NCBI GenBank assembly: GCA_963978905.1
Contig: OZ022260.1
Coordinates: 41,290,259-41,354,258, forward strand
Source: Trichostrongylus colubriformis
Lineage: Eukaryota; Nematoda; Chromadorea; Rhabditida; Trichostrongylidae
Reading direction: 5' to 3'
DNA length: 64,000 bases
Position 1 is the stretch's first letter. Every line of letters begins with the position of its first letter. The translations under genes were made by a program, and so were the position numbers. Below, one piece after another: positions 1-10,953 of this stretch. The notes under the pieces were generated by a model. The model made no database searches. It had not been told where the DNA came from and saw only the letters and a program-made list of their open reading frames with translations.

Positions 1-739
1 ATAAGATCATCTTATCAAAGCATAATTAGCATTATTTAGTGAGGGAATGGCAATATCACCGCACTATTTCTTTGATTTTTTTTGACAAGCTTCTTCTATT
101 TTGTAAAATAGCTTTCTGTTACCTATTCCTGAGAGGGAGAACTTCATCGCTGACAAATGAAGAGATTATTTTACGTCAGGAGGACTTCACAGTGCTGATG
201 TTCTTAAGGAAGTGCATGGTTTGGTGCTACGCTACCAATAGTTCGCTGTTCGGAACCATATAGCAGTTTGAAGACAGTGACAGGGGTAATGTGGGTGCTA
301 AGGAATCGCTGAAAGGAGTCATTCACTCAAAAATTAGGGGCCTAAGAAGCCTATCTACAGCGGAATCCCCTGCGAATGGCGCACTCCTGAGCTGTAGCAG
401 AGACGGCCTTTTTAGCTCCAGCCGCCTTTCTTGGCTCGGTCCGCCTCCTAGTGATTGATTGGCTGGGGTGGGAATGGAAGGTATCGCGGTCCGCTTTCTC
501 ATTTTTAGCTTGAGGCTCACTCCAGATAGCGGATGTTTTCTCATTTCCGAGCATTCCTTCGCCGAGTTCCCCCTATCACTGTCTTCAAGGGTAGCTGGAG
601 CATCATTTGGACATTCAGGATAAGTACTGTGCGTACTTTGAGTGGCCGTTAAGAGGCAAAAGTGTGGCGCGTTTTACTGAAAGGTGCACTTTAAGCGAGT
701 TGGCGAAATGAATAATTCAATACTTAATCCTTCATTCTA
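1..739. other. No gene recognised
   Basis: Short open frames occur on both strands but none has convincing splice sites, composition or family resemblance. I see no repeat shared with the rest of the window. Confidence 0.4.
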
Positions 740-749
740 CAGAGTGAAT

Positions 750-1006
750 GAGGGATAAAGGACAAAGCTCTTGGCTTTAATCAACCCTTTTTGGTCTGCA
801 ACACGCTTTCCAGCTCCATTCAGAATTGTGGTTGCAAGTTGGCGCTATACCATGACTTGCAGGGACTAAACGATGTAAGTCAGGGGCTACACCTAAAGGA
901 TTAAGCTTAGTTGGCCTGAGTGGGTACTGATGCAGATTTATTGCGGGATTTGATCCCTGCACCAGAAGAGGAAAGTGCGTTCTTGTCCATCACATACGCC
1001 CTTGTT
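750..1006 (-). mobile_element. tRNA-derived SINE, copy 1 (diverged)
   Basis: Diverged member of the SINE family described at 23562-23855, lying with its tRNA-like head to the right. Its left end carries the family's tail motif (GATAAAGGACAAAG on the + strand). The element is flanked by a near-perfect 10-bp duplication, CAGAGTGAAT at 740-749 and CAGAGTAAAT at 1007-1016, as expected for target-primed insertion. The head region is more decayed than in copies 2 and 3. Confidence 0.7.
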
Positions 1007-1350
1007 CAGAGTAAATAATTTCAGAAAAACCAAAACATTCATTTTATATCTGCAGTAACTCACATTGATCCCCAGATTCCACAAGGCCGAATTCTGTGAG
1101 CGGCCCATTTAGCTGCATGATACATGTCCACGTGGCTTCGGATGATACTCAGTGGTGCAAAACTAGTCCATGCAAAGATTGACAGGAAGAATGTGATGCA
1201 CTTCCCAAATTTTGAGCCTTTTTTGACCATTTCGCTAGTATGGCAACCTGTTTGGTCACATTGCAAATTGTGATAGTATGCGTCACTTGTAACCACTGCG
1301 TCACCTCTGATCGTGTCGTAGACCTCACGATAAGCATATGGAATTAGAAA

Positions 1351-1654
1351 AGGATAAAGGATAAAGTTTTTGGTGTTAATCAATTCCTTCCTGGGATGCG
1401 CCGCACATTCTAGTTCCATTCAGAATCGTGATAGCTGGTGAATGTGATGTGGCCCATACAATGACTTGCGGTGGCCAGCCGATGTACAAATCAGTGCTTT
1501 TATCCTCCCAGACGAGTCTGGTACTAATTTGCCAACTCCGGAGGGATGAAAGGCTTGGTTGACCTGGGCGGGCGTCGATGCGAGATTTGATCCCTGCACC
1601 ATGAGAGTGGGGTGTGCGCCACTTGTCACTCCACCACCTCCGCGCGCAGTTTTC
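1351..1654 (-). mobile_element. tRNA-derived SINE, copy 2
   Basis: About 304 bp and highly similar to the copy at 23562-23855. Read on the - strand it starts with the tRNA-like head (GGAGGTGGTGGAGTGACAAG, then a B-box-like GGGATCAAATC) and ends with repeats of TTTATCC. An exact 11-bp target duplication, GGAATTAGAAA, flanks it at 1340-1350 and 1655-1665. It encodes no protein; open frames here are incidental. Confidence 0.85.
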
Positions 1655-1665
1655 GGAATTAGAAA

Positions 1666-2930
1666 TATAACTAGGAAATCCGATATATGGAGACTGTTTG
1701 AGAGGCGATACTCCTGAGTACTTGAGGCGCTGCTCGTAAGGCCACAACAAGTTTTACGTGTCTTTAATCTTCTCGCCGACTTCGTATTCTCCGGCGGCAG
1801 ATGAGCCTCAAATGCCGCTTGAGAACTTCTTTAATCGTCAACGTCAATGGCGGGTCGTAAAATGGAAAATGGGCTGATTTATTTGCATCCCTGCCCGTCA
1901 TTAGCGGCAGCTTATGTTGAGAGAAAATGGAGGATTGCAGAGCGCTCATTTAAATCGGGTAATGGGCGATCGTCGAGTTTCCTTGGTATGATTTTAGTCA
2001 TAAAACACCTCTAAAGGAAATAAGTGGGAATACTGACGGCTGGCGGGGTTTGGACGATTGTGAGCTACCTCTTATGCTAAATCAAAGGCGCGACCAAATG
2101 GGGGGAGGGGGAGGGGAGGGTGGGGACCCAGAGATCTCTTCCATCTCAGCCTTACTCATGCTATTCCCTTCAGTTTGAATCAGGATCACTCCTTCCCTTG
2201 ATGTGTGCTCTGCCAATAAAGGAGCTTATATAATATTAGCTATTCTACTAGCAGTTCGAAAGTGCATTTCCCCTGCCTCTTTGTTATGAATATGAAAGTC
2301 ATTGTCACAATGTAAAAACTACTTAATATTCATCAATAAAAAAATTAATATCTGTAGGTCCGTAATGTTGCAAGGAAGGTTAGGCCATAAAAGGTGTAAA
2401 CGTTAATTGTGTGCCTATTTAGATGTCGAGGGTTTCAAAAAACTTCCAAAGGACACCTCGAAATCGAGCACAAGACAGGTGCTTGGTGTGTTTCTCTAAT
2501 AATCTTTGGTTAGTGAAAACACTCAATAATTCTCTATTATTTTTGACGTGATCGTTGTTTTCTTCGTGTTTTTCTTTGTTCAAGTGCCCTTATTAGATGG
2601 AAGACGCTAGGGGGCCTTGTCAGAATATTATCCCCTAATCGTAAACAAGTCGCCGACGCAAAACAACATTAGTGAAGACGAACACAATTCGAAAAGTGGC
2701 GCTTGTGGCTGCGGATGCCCTCACTCCAATTTTTACTGGTTATATGTTTTTTTGCAGTGATTTCATGTCACATCAACGTGCTGTGTTTAGAGGCATAATT
2801 TCATTTCCATGCAATGCCCGCAGATCGAATTGCGGTCTTCGAAAAGGGGAAGCGAATTTTCTTTGATGGCCGGATTTGATTCGATGATATAGAGAAGATT
2901 GGCAGCATGAGTACGATCCACCCCTCAGCA
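1666..2930. other. No gene recognised
   Basis: Contains a G-rich tract (about 2098-2128) and several short open frames, including a 62-codon - strand frame at 1764-1949 without supporting splice signals. I see nothing I can name. Confidence 0.35.
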
Positions 2931-2937
2931 GAGGGTG

Positions 2938-3195
2938 TGTAGCGATTGTTCGAGATTTCGCCTTGCGGCGTCGCACTCGCTGCGCCGTCAACACGACTTG
3001 CCGCAGTCGTCTGGAATTCCACTCAAGACAGTGGGCTGATACAGTGAAGGACTTCAAAGATTGCAGGTTGGAAGCTTCGGAAGCTCGCCTATGTTTTGTT
3101 GATCTTGCTTTTCAACAGATAAAACTGCAAACGACTCGCATGCGCCGCATTGCTCGCCGCGAGCGACCGCGCGAAAATTCGACCGAACGCCACAC
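2938..3195. mobile_element. hAT-like MITE, copy a
   Basis: Inverted-repeat element related to the better preserved copy at 39914-40171. The left end has a decayed GTTCGAGATTTCGCC and the right end GCGCGAAAATTCGACC. The interior shares the motif with GGAATTCC(G/A)CTCAAGAC and the 'GCTTCGGAAG' segment. No coding capacity is evident. Confidence 0.65.
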
Positions 3196-3850
3196 TTCTC
3201 TCAGCAGATGGCCCATTAGGCGCCATTCTGCTATCCATTCCGACTTGATTGTTTTCCTCTGCTTCTTTGAAAGATCCTTCCTCCATCTTTTTTCACACAA
3301 TGGGGGAAGCTGTGTGCTATCAAGAGAGAAAATTCATGGCGTTGGGCGTAGCCGCCATGGATGCGACCAAGGACGCTGTATGTGGTTGTGTCTTGAAGCG
3401 ATGACTCTCCTACTGCTTCTTTTAGGCGTGATCACTTTAGGACCTATGTACATACTTAACGCGCCGTCTCTAACGCGCACCCATCGCGTCATACTCCTGT
3501 CGTTGCGTCGCGAATTTTCTGTCCTAATAACACATGTCCGAGTGGGGTTGATGGAACGCACTTGAAAAGGCTGGCTATCAACACCTTGTTCTTTTGGTGC
3601 TATCTTAACGCCAGGAAGCTGAAGGAGTGTGGGAGGGCATTTTTAAACATAATGAGCGTCGTTCCATGTCCTGATTATTCGCGTGATGAATCTGTGGCTA
3701 AATTAGTGGAATTTAAATCTCAAAGCATGTCATTGCTTGGCATTTACCTGTTTTGAGACGTCACTGATGAGTAGGTGTCAAAGTACACCAAAATTTAGGG
3801 ATATCTCGACAGAAGGTCGTAATTGCAGAAATCAGCAATGGTCCCAGGCT
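3196..3850. other. No gene recognised
   Basis: Unique-looking DNA with several short open frames and no supported gene, RNA or repeat. Confidence 0.35.
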
Positions 3851-3852
3851 CT

Positions 3853-3985
3853 AGTCCATTTTACAGCGCTAGACAGGGCGTGGCCTAAGTGGCGAGAGTG
3901 GGAGTGTGTGGCAGGGTGATAGGATTCGATACACACTCACCCAAGTCCGTATGCCGCGCCCGATCAAGCGCTGCGAAATGGACTG
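3853..3985. mobile_element. Tc1-type fold-back MITE (copy 2 of the 59990 family)
   Basis: The ends are inverted copies of each other (AGTCCATTTTACAGCGC at the left, GCGCTGCGAAATGGACTG at the right) and match the MITE at 59990-60149. The interior keeps the GGGCGTGGCC and ACTCACCCAAGTCCGTA blocks. The right end is followed by TA. Confidence 0.7.
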
Positions 3986-3989
3986 TAGA

Positions 3990-5425
3990 TGACAAGCGGA
4001 AGGTGCCGCCAGCTGACCCGGTTGGAAAATATGAGTGATCAACACAAAAATTACAGTAATAAAATACTTGGTAATGCTATGCAGTCGAGAAAACGTACTT
4101 ATGGATACTGTAGAGGTAATTTATTATAGATGTTGAAAGGAGTGGGATCGTATTTGGATTCCCATTGAGGGAGGAGCGGTCGCACTGAAGGGCAACCACT
4201 TACCTCGCCACCTGTGTGTGCGGTGATGGATGCTCAACGTTTTATATCACCACGTTTCATCATTCGCCGCTCCCCTCCTTAAAATAGCACCGATCTTTTC
4301 TCTCGGTACTCGGTACTAAAAACGCCTATGCATAAACAGTTCTCTGTAGCTATTTGATGCGGGAATACGCTTCCGCAGAGCCTAATTGGTCAAGAAGTTA
4401 CCGACTTATTGGATGTCCAACCGGAAGGGATTTCGAGTGCGCCACGCACTCGGCTTCCACTTAGAATAATGGAAGTAACTAAATCTTCATCATTCATCTT
4501 CTTCAAATCACACGATCATTTTGTAAGACTGTCCAGTGAGGTAGGGTCGCTCTTCCACTACTACCCACCGTTATCAATTCGGAACATGCTTGCCCCAGCG
4601 AATTCAAGCCACGTCCCCTGCCACCTCTCACCTGAAACACTTTCTCAAAAAATGCTCATGCAAATGACATAACACATGAGCGGTTGTCGTGGCCGTTATC
4701 GATATTCACCAGGCAAATGGGCCATTTACTTGCCGACTCTGAAAAAGGAAGCTCAAGTGGAAATTACAAGAGAGTCAGCAGACACTTCACTAATCAGCGT
4801 CCAGCAGCCAGCAGTTGCCGTCTGTAGATTCAAAGTGTCGCAGAGGAGGCTTGGATGCGACGGGGTGGTGCGTCGATTTCTATTCCCTAGGATCAGCGAT
4901 TATTGCATAGCTATCGCCAACATTTGCAATTATTTTTAGCGATTAGCGCATGTATCCCCAGCGATCTCACTGATGGTTATTTCCAATTCATGTGATCGTA
5001 AAAGTGCGGTCTGAGTACTACCTGTTTGGCCTGTTTTTTTTAAATTTGTGACTATCAAGCCATGCAGAGAGAAAGGAACTCTCTGCATGAACACTTTTTC
5101 TTCTTGGCCAATTTTCAATCCTTTTTTTACTCTAATACTTGTTTTTCTTCTATAACAGTGACATGGATCACTCTAATGAGGGCCACTGAGTGATTGCACT
5201 GCACTTCTCGTCTGTCGCCAAATGCCCTTTGTTCTGTTCGTTAAGTCTGGTAGATATAAGTTTTTGTTTGGAAGGAATAGTTGAATCGAACTGAATTGAA
5301 ATTAATCATCACGTGAAAATTATAAAGAAAAACGTCTCGCTTTGTTTGGTCCCTCTCCGCGCCTATTCGATGGCCCGCGATCGCTTCATCCACGCCATTA
5401 CCCAGCTTCCTGTGTTTGAAACTAC
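3990..5425. other. No gene recognised; one perfect hairpin
   Basis: Open frames at 4409-4672 and 4676-4939 (+) could be coding exons but have no recognisable domain. A perfect 11-bp stem (CATGCAGAGAG / CTCTCTGCATG, loop of 7) sits at 5061-5089. Confidence 0.3.
5061..5089. other. Perfect short hairpin
   Basis: The stem CATGCAGAGAG (5061-5071) pairs exactly with CTCTCTGCATG (5079-5089) across the loop AAAGGAA. It is followed by a T-rich tract. Its role is unknown; it may be an RNA structure or chance. Confidence 0.5.
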
Positions 5426-5597
5426 CTGGGATGAAAAGCGCTTTCTGCTTTTTGGGTTTTTTTTGTTTCGAATTTTTTTTGTTGAAGTGCTTATCCTCTT
5501 GCCGAGAAAGGAAGTCCTTATTCTCTATGTCTGTAGTAATGTCATCAAATAAAGCGCTACTGAACACTTCAATCTTGGTCGAATCCAGTTTTGACAT
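5426..5597 (-). CDS. Possible first exon, unknown protein
   Basis: The frame opens at an ATG (5597) and runs 57 codons to a plausible donor (CCCAG|GTAGTT). It begins MSKLDSTKIEVFSS, has an acidic stretch (FDDITTDIENKD) and then a lysine-rich segment (KKNSKQKKPKKQK). The same frame stays open to 5241 if unspliced. I recognise no family and found no partner exon. It may be a real small nuclear-type protein, an orphan exon or a chance frame. Confidence 0.3.
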
Positions 5598-5599
5598 TG

Positions 5600-7690
5600 G
5601 AACCTTCTGTCCTTTCAGAATGGGTGGGAAGGTCTAGGAGGATAAAAACCACGTTGGCGACTGGACTCTCGAAACTCCGGCTCAGACCGAAGTACCGAAC
5701 TTTTAACGTTCGTGTGAATCTCAATTATGTTGTAGGATATCTTTTGCAACATTTTCGTTAAATTTCCATTCTTTACTTCTGTCCTTTACGCGGAAAACTA
5801 GATCCTAATTTTGTTTTATTCCTTCATTTCTGCAACGTGCTCCTTTTAAGCCATTCAGCGGGTCACGATGGTATACAAATGCTCCTACGTGTAGGTTGAA
5901 TGCATGGTGTATCTCCGGATGAAGTAATCTACGAAAAGTGCGTCATATCCCATTCTTTATGAAGACTGTGATTCTCAATCATCAATTGTTTGTTTTCGGA
6001 CTCGTCTTACTTCCTCAATGTTCGTGGCTTGTTTACAAGTAATATCCATGCATTGAATTCATAAATACGTAAGTGACTCAAAGATATATCAGTGTTTATG
6101 TTTATGTGTATTTATGTATACAAGAGTTAGCCATATTAGACATGGGGCAAACAGGGCAACAACACACGAGCAATTCTTATTCCTTCATAAGACATGTGTG
6201 GCTCAAAAGTTCATACGGTGGGCCGCGTATTCGCCTTCAGCTCTAAGCGATTCTCCATTCCGTGGAGCGTGTGTAGGACGTTTGCTGGAGTAAGTTTATT
6301 GGTGGCTCATACAGTTGGTGCAGTGGTAAATAAATGTTATGCAAATGGAGATGAAATGTGGGCTGTCCCAAATCCCAAATAAGTCCCAAATAAGGTCTCA
6401 CCCCAGGTGTGTGCAAGGTCATCAGTGCACGTAATCAGCTTATCATGGGCCTAAGGTAAACTTATGTAAGATACGTGAGAAAGTGCGCGGTTGTTTTTGT
6501 GGCATGAACAGAGCGCTCGAGTACTCTCAATAGACTCAAGTGATCAGGAATATGTCAGCTGCACTTGGTAATTCAATCTAAGTAACAAGACTTTGACTAA
6601 CAGTGTAATACAATTTTGACATATACCTCAATAACTTTCAAGCTATTGTGATTCAAAGACACCGGGAGAAGTAAATTTGGAAAATTGTGGAATATGAAAG
6701 TAGGGGTGCTCAGCAGTGTAAAAGTCGAAAAATAACGAAATAAACCGGCGAAAAATCGAGAACCAAGGAACCAGAAAGACTTCCTTCCTCTCGCCCCCTC
6801 TGCGTGACTAGCCGGGGGTAGATTACAGACGAGCGAGAGGCTAAATCAGCCAGCCGCGAACGTTGTCCCGCTCTCGCCGGGAGCTCTCTCGGCGGGTGGA
6901 GGGCAGATCTCAAGCCGCGCTTTTTCAATGCTAGTTTCGCTACACTTCGCCTCTTCTGAGTGGAAGGTATGTTTTAGAGAGCATGTATTCCCAGTTCTCA
7001 CTTTATTCTTACACCTTCCGCTGCTCTTACCTAGGCCTCCATCTATGAACTTTATGTTACCACGACAGCAGCGCGGCTGAGTCTAGGATTGCGCTCCGGG
7101 GAGTCGGAGAGCATGGAATGTGGTGCTATGTATTCAACAGGATCTTCTCGGTCTCAAAGTAATCTAGAAATCGTGAAATTGGTGAGGAGCGTTTGGGAGC
7201 TTTCGGAAATTAACGAAATTATTCGTTTTCTATAGGCAAAGCATGTTTGATGTGAACGAGTCTTGCTTCGAAAGCCTATAACATTTGGAATTGCCATTGC
7301 TCGATATACGACATGGGAGTGCAATCCAGCAATCAGTGCCTTTGCCTCTGCAGATACGCGTTATTCTGTTGAAAATAGTTGTTTATATGTTTACTGCGTG
7401 CTCTAGTCTTGTGTGATTTCATAGACCGAGCAATCACTGGCTATTCTTTGCAATGGCCCGATGCCTCTGGTTATCTAATCAATTGCAGTTGGGTCTTATT
7501 GATTAGGCTCAAAAATCACCAAACAGAATCTTTATCGAGCCATCGGCGCTGCGCTGTTCACATTTCTCTGTTTTAAAGATCAGTACCGAAATAGGTCACT
7601 TGTCACTACTGCACTAAGTGTTTCTTGATTTTTCTATTTGAGATTCCTCTGATACAGCCATTCACTGCTTGGAAAAAAAACTCAAAGAAC
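5600..7690. other. No gene recognised
   Basis: At 6194-6291 (+) an ATG frame of 32 codons ends at a good donor (GCTGGA|GTAAGT), a possible first exon without partners. Segment 6720-6950 resembles 18960-19140 (both contain the block AACGTT... and GCGCGCTTTTTCAATG), so it is probably an old dispersed repeat. Confidence 0.3.
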
Positions 7691-7692
7691 TG

Positions 7693-8096
7693 GCCACGGA
7701 AAAGTGAAATTCTTGTTACCCATTTATTTATATTGTATCTGCCTAATGTGGGTCTCATGCAAAATTTCACGCGGAAAATATTAATCTGGCTAAGATACGG
7801 CACCACAAAGTTCCGGTCAGGTGGGCGGGGCCTCCGAGCAAGTACCACCTTGTCGTCCGCCGCGGTCGGAGACGCATTGTAGGAATATAAAGCTACGTGA
7901 ACAGTCCCACTTTGCGTTCCCAATAGCGGCGGACGAGGGGACCGGTCTCTTACTCGGAGGCCCCTTCACCCGGACGAGGATTCGGGAAGCTAATCATGGC
8001 CGACTTTCCACTTTTTTTGCGTAAAACTTTGCATGCTGCCCTCATCAGGTAGATACAATATAAATATAAGGATAACGTATTAACTCACTTTTCCTT
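7693..8096. mobile_element. 404-bp inverted-repeat MITE, copy I
   Basis: The whole element folds back on itself. The left arm starts CCACGGAAAAGTGAAATTC and contains TTATTTATATTGTATCTGCC; the right arm ends with the inverted versions (TACAATATAAATATAAGG, then TCACTTTTCC). The centre is GC-rich (GTCCGCCGCGGTCGGAGACG). Copies II (20553-20959) and III (27346-28598) share the arrangement. It has no coding capacity; the superfamily is not determined. Confidence 0.8.
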
Positions 8097-10265
8097 CAAT
8101 TTTTTCCAGAACCTATTCTTACTAAAAATCGCTTCTCACCACCGTCCATAATCTTTCTAGGTTTTCCAGACCGAATAGTAATTTTTTCCCAAAAATCGGT
8201 TTTCCTAAATATTTATTCAACACCAGAACGCTTAATATCTTCTGCTTATCACAGATTCCTGTCTCTTGACATTTCGTATTGAAGAATTGTTTACTCTTGG
8301 CGTTTCGTTAACCGGGAACAGAGATCAATGAGCAGCTTCGAAAAAAAAGAAGGCGGATGCTGGATCTGTGTCTAATCGAGGTGCGGAGGTGGTTATTAAT
8401 CCACTAGACATCGTCAATCTCTCCGATCACTTGCTAGCAGACTCCATGAGATGCCACCTTTCACCCGTTTGCAAATGCTGTGTAGTGCACTTTGGGAAAT
8501 TTTCTGATGCGCCATGCATTTGACTTCAATTCAAACGATAGTAGCACTTGAATGGTAATTTTACCTGCACTCAGAGATCAGGAAGTTCGGGAAATTGATC
8601 ATTTTGTTGGCTGGTCCCGATTAATTGTGTCGTGATCGAGTGAGAGTTTGGTGGGCCTGGACTGGACTAGATCTATTGAAACGAGACATGTTTGCGATCG
8701 GCTTTTCCCAGTATGTACTCTATCTATGATATTCTTCTTTAGATGAACTGAATATTGCTCTTGAAAGGGCCCCTACCCGAATCGATAACCAGTTCCGGAC
8801 AGCGGAAATCCTCCACTGCTTTAGCTTTACTTGCTAATATGCTACGTCAACCGCTGTGCTGTGGCATGGGTATGGATGGAAGTCTACTAAAGTCCATTTA
8901 ATGCCGGAACTTGCTTCTCATCAAGTTATTTCTCCGCACTCAACGGTGTACTCGCTCATGAAATGACCCTTTCTTGGTTAATATTCCACCAAACTCCTCT
9001 GCAATGGACCCTATTGGCTGGCACACCCTACCTCTTCACGCCCGCCTTTCTCGCTTCCCATCAGTCATCCGATACGACTGTGTACTTGAATGAATTTCTG
9101 GCAATTTATCTTCCTGGTGTGAATGTTGACCCAACTCAGTGACGTGATGTAGCTCCAGTTTTGGTGGCTTATTTCAAGTGTCTTCTTTTTCTGCCAGTAA
9201 ACTTCTGGCTGTTTGTTCAACCTCATTGCCCCCTGAAATGAGCTCTGCTCAACCGAGTTTGATCGCTTTCTGGCTCTGTTATTTTAGCAGTCGGGCAACT
9301 ACATACTTTACACCAGCTTCAGTGTTTCACTTCATTTATGCTTGTGTTTATTTCATTTATTTATTTATTATTGACAATTCGCAAAAAACCCAAATCCTGG
9401 TAACACGGATCGCACAATCGGCTTAGCTCATGTATCGAACTCAATGCTGCGAACTTGATACTTTTTGGAAAGGATTAAATTTCGCATATTATGTGATTAT
9501 GAAATGTTTTTACTGTGATTAATTAAACGTATACAAACTGTTATAATTATGACTTTATAGTGGCTGATTACTGTGCACTATCTGTTCAGGGTATGATCAC
9601 TGACTGGAAAATCTGACTTAGAGAGCGGGGTGGTCCCGAATGGTCTTTCCAGTGCAGAATTTTCCCCAAGAAGGGAGCTGCATGCCTGTATAATTCGTTT
9701 GAATGACATCATTTCTTTTGGAAGGCGACAAGAAAATAAAAAATGATACATTAAGAAAATGGAAATCCAAAATTAAAGTGAGAATTTTTATAAAATGCGC
9801 ATAATTTCTAAGGAATTATTTCAAAGAACTGTTTGCTGTCAAATGGCACCACACTGACAAGCCGTTGTTCAAAGTAATCAAACTATCAGGTCTCCCGCCT
9901 TGTGACTGCAGATCACGCTCTTGTTCCAAGTGCAGTCTTCCTGAAAGGAAATTCGACAACGCCCCCATAAGCTCGACCACCATTAGAACGCCGTACATGG
10001 TACCGTCATGTACCCTATGATTCTCGAGAAGTTTGAATTATTTTTAGTTCATCGGCTGCCAACCTAATAAGCTTCACGCCTAATTGCATATCGCAGTTTT
10101 TTCTTTGTCGCCAATTAATTTTGCCCTTATACGTCGATTCCATGTCTATTTTCTGCCACGATATCTTGAGCGATATTGCTCACTTGCTCACTCGTTTATC
10201 AGACAAATCACACGATTTAATTGTTATGTGCGAGAATGCCAGGAACTTACCTTTTCTAATCTGGA
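8097..10265. other. No gene recognised
   Basis: About 2.1 kb with only short frames, such as 9816-9998 (-, 60 codons). I see no splice-supported exon or known repeat. Confidence 0.35.
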
Positions 10266-10269
10266 GCTA

Positions 10270-10953
10270 TTAGGTCTATGCAGAAAAAATGGCCGAAACG
10301 TAATTGGCCATAACTTCGCTCAGACACAACTTTATTTGTCGAAATAAAAACCATTCGAATCTGCAGAATTTTGCCAGCGATCTGGTAAGGAAAATATACC
10401 ATCATGATCAAATTCTGGATTGCGAGAATCAATAAAGTAAAGAATGGCATTTTTACCATGCATAATTTTTCTGCCGCAGGTTTGCATCGGGAACCCGGAA
10501 AAAGTGGTAATCCGTCAGGGATAGGTCTGGGGAATAAGGAGGGTGAGGGAGAGTCTCGATGCCTAACTGCATCATTTTTTTACTGGGTCCGCAAAACAAC
10601 GCAAAACCCCACAGTTCGCAAGTCACCCGGCAGAAACTGATCGAGACTCTCCCTCACCCCCCTTATTCCTCAGACCTATCTCTGACGAATTACCACTTTT
10701 TCCCGGTTCTCGATGCAAACCTGGGTCAGAAGGAGTTCGGCGAAACGATGCATGTTGAAAATGCCATCGTTGACTTCATTAATTTTCGCAATCCTGAATT
10801 TGATCATGATGGCATATTTTCTTTACCAGATCGTTGGCAATGTTGTGTAGATTCGAATGGTTTTTATTTCGAGAAATAAAGTTGTGTCTGAGCGAAGCTA
10901 TGGCGTTTTGAAGAAAGTGGTCCGTTTTGGCCATTTATTCTGCATAGACCTAA
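10270..10953. mobile_element. Fold-back mariner: two transposon 3' halves head to head
   Basis: The element is bounded by inverted TTAGGTCTATGCAGAA ends with TA on each side. The two arms of roughly 290-330 bp are inverted copies of one another. The right arm, read +, encodes a mariner transposase C-terminus (frame 10559-10879) with a degraded DD34D tail: LPHPPYSSDLSLTNYHFF, where the family has an Asp in place of the Asn. The left arm encodes the same region on the - strand in decayed form. Only a short centre (about 10562-10635) separates them. The N-terminal half of the transposase is absent, so this is non-autonomous. Confidence 0.85.

Noticed and set aside
1351..1750. Protein-coding frames of 69-124 codons on the - strand
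   Set aside because: They lie across the SINE and repeat in its other copies; SINEs are non-coding.
10084..10459. Open frames at the left arm of the fold-back mariner
   Set aside because: They are inverted, decayed readings of the transposase C-terminus and flanks.
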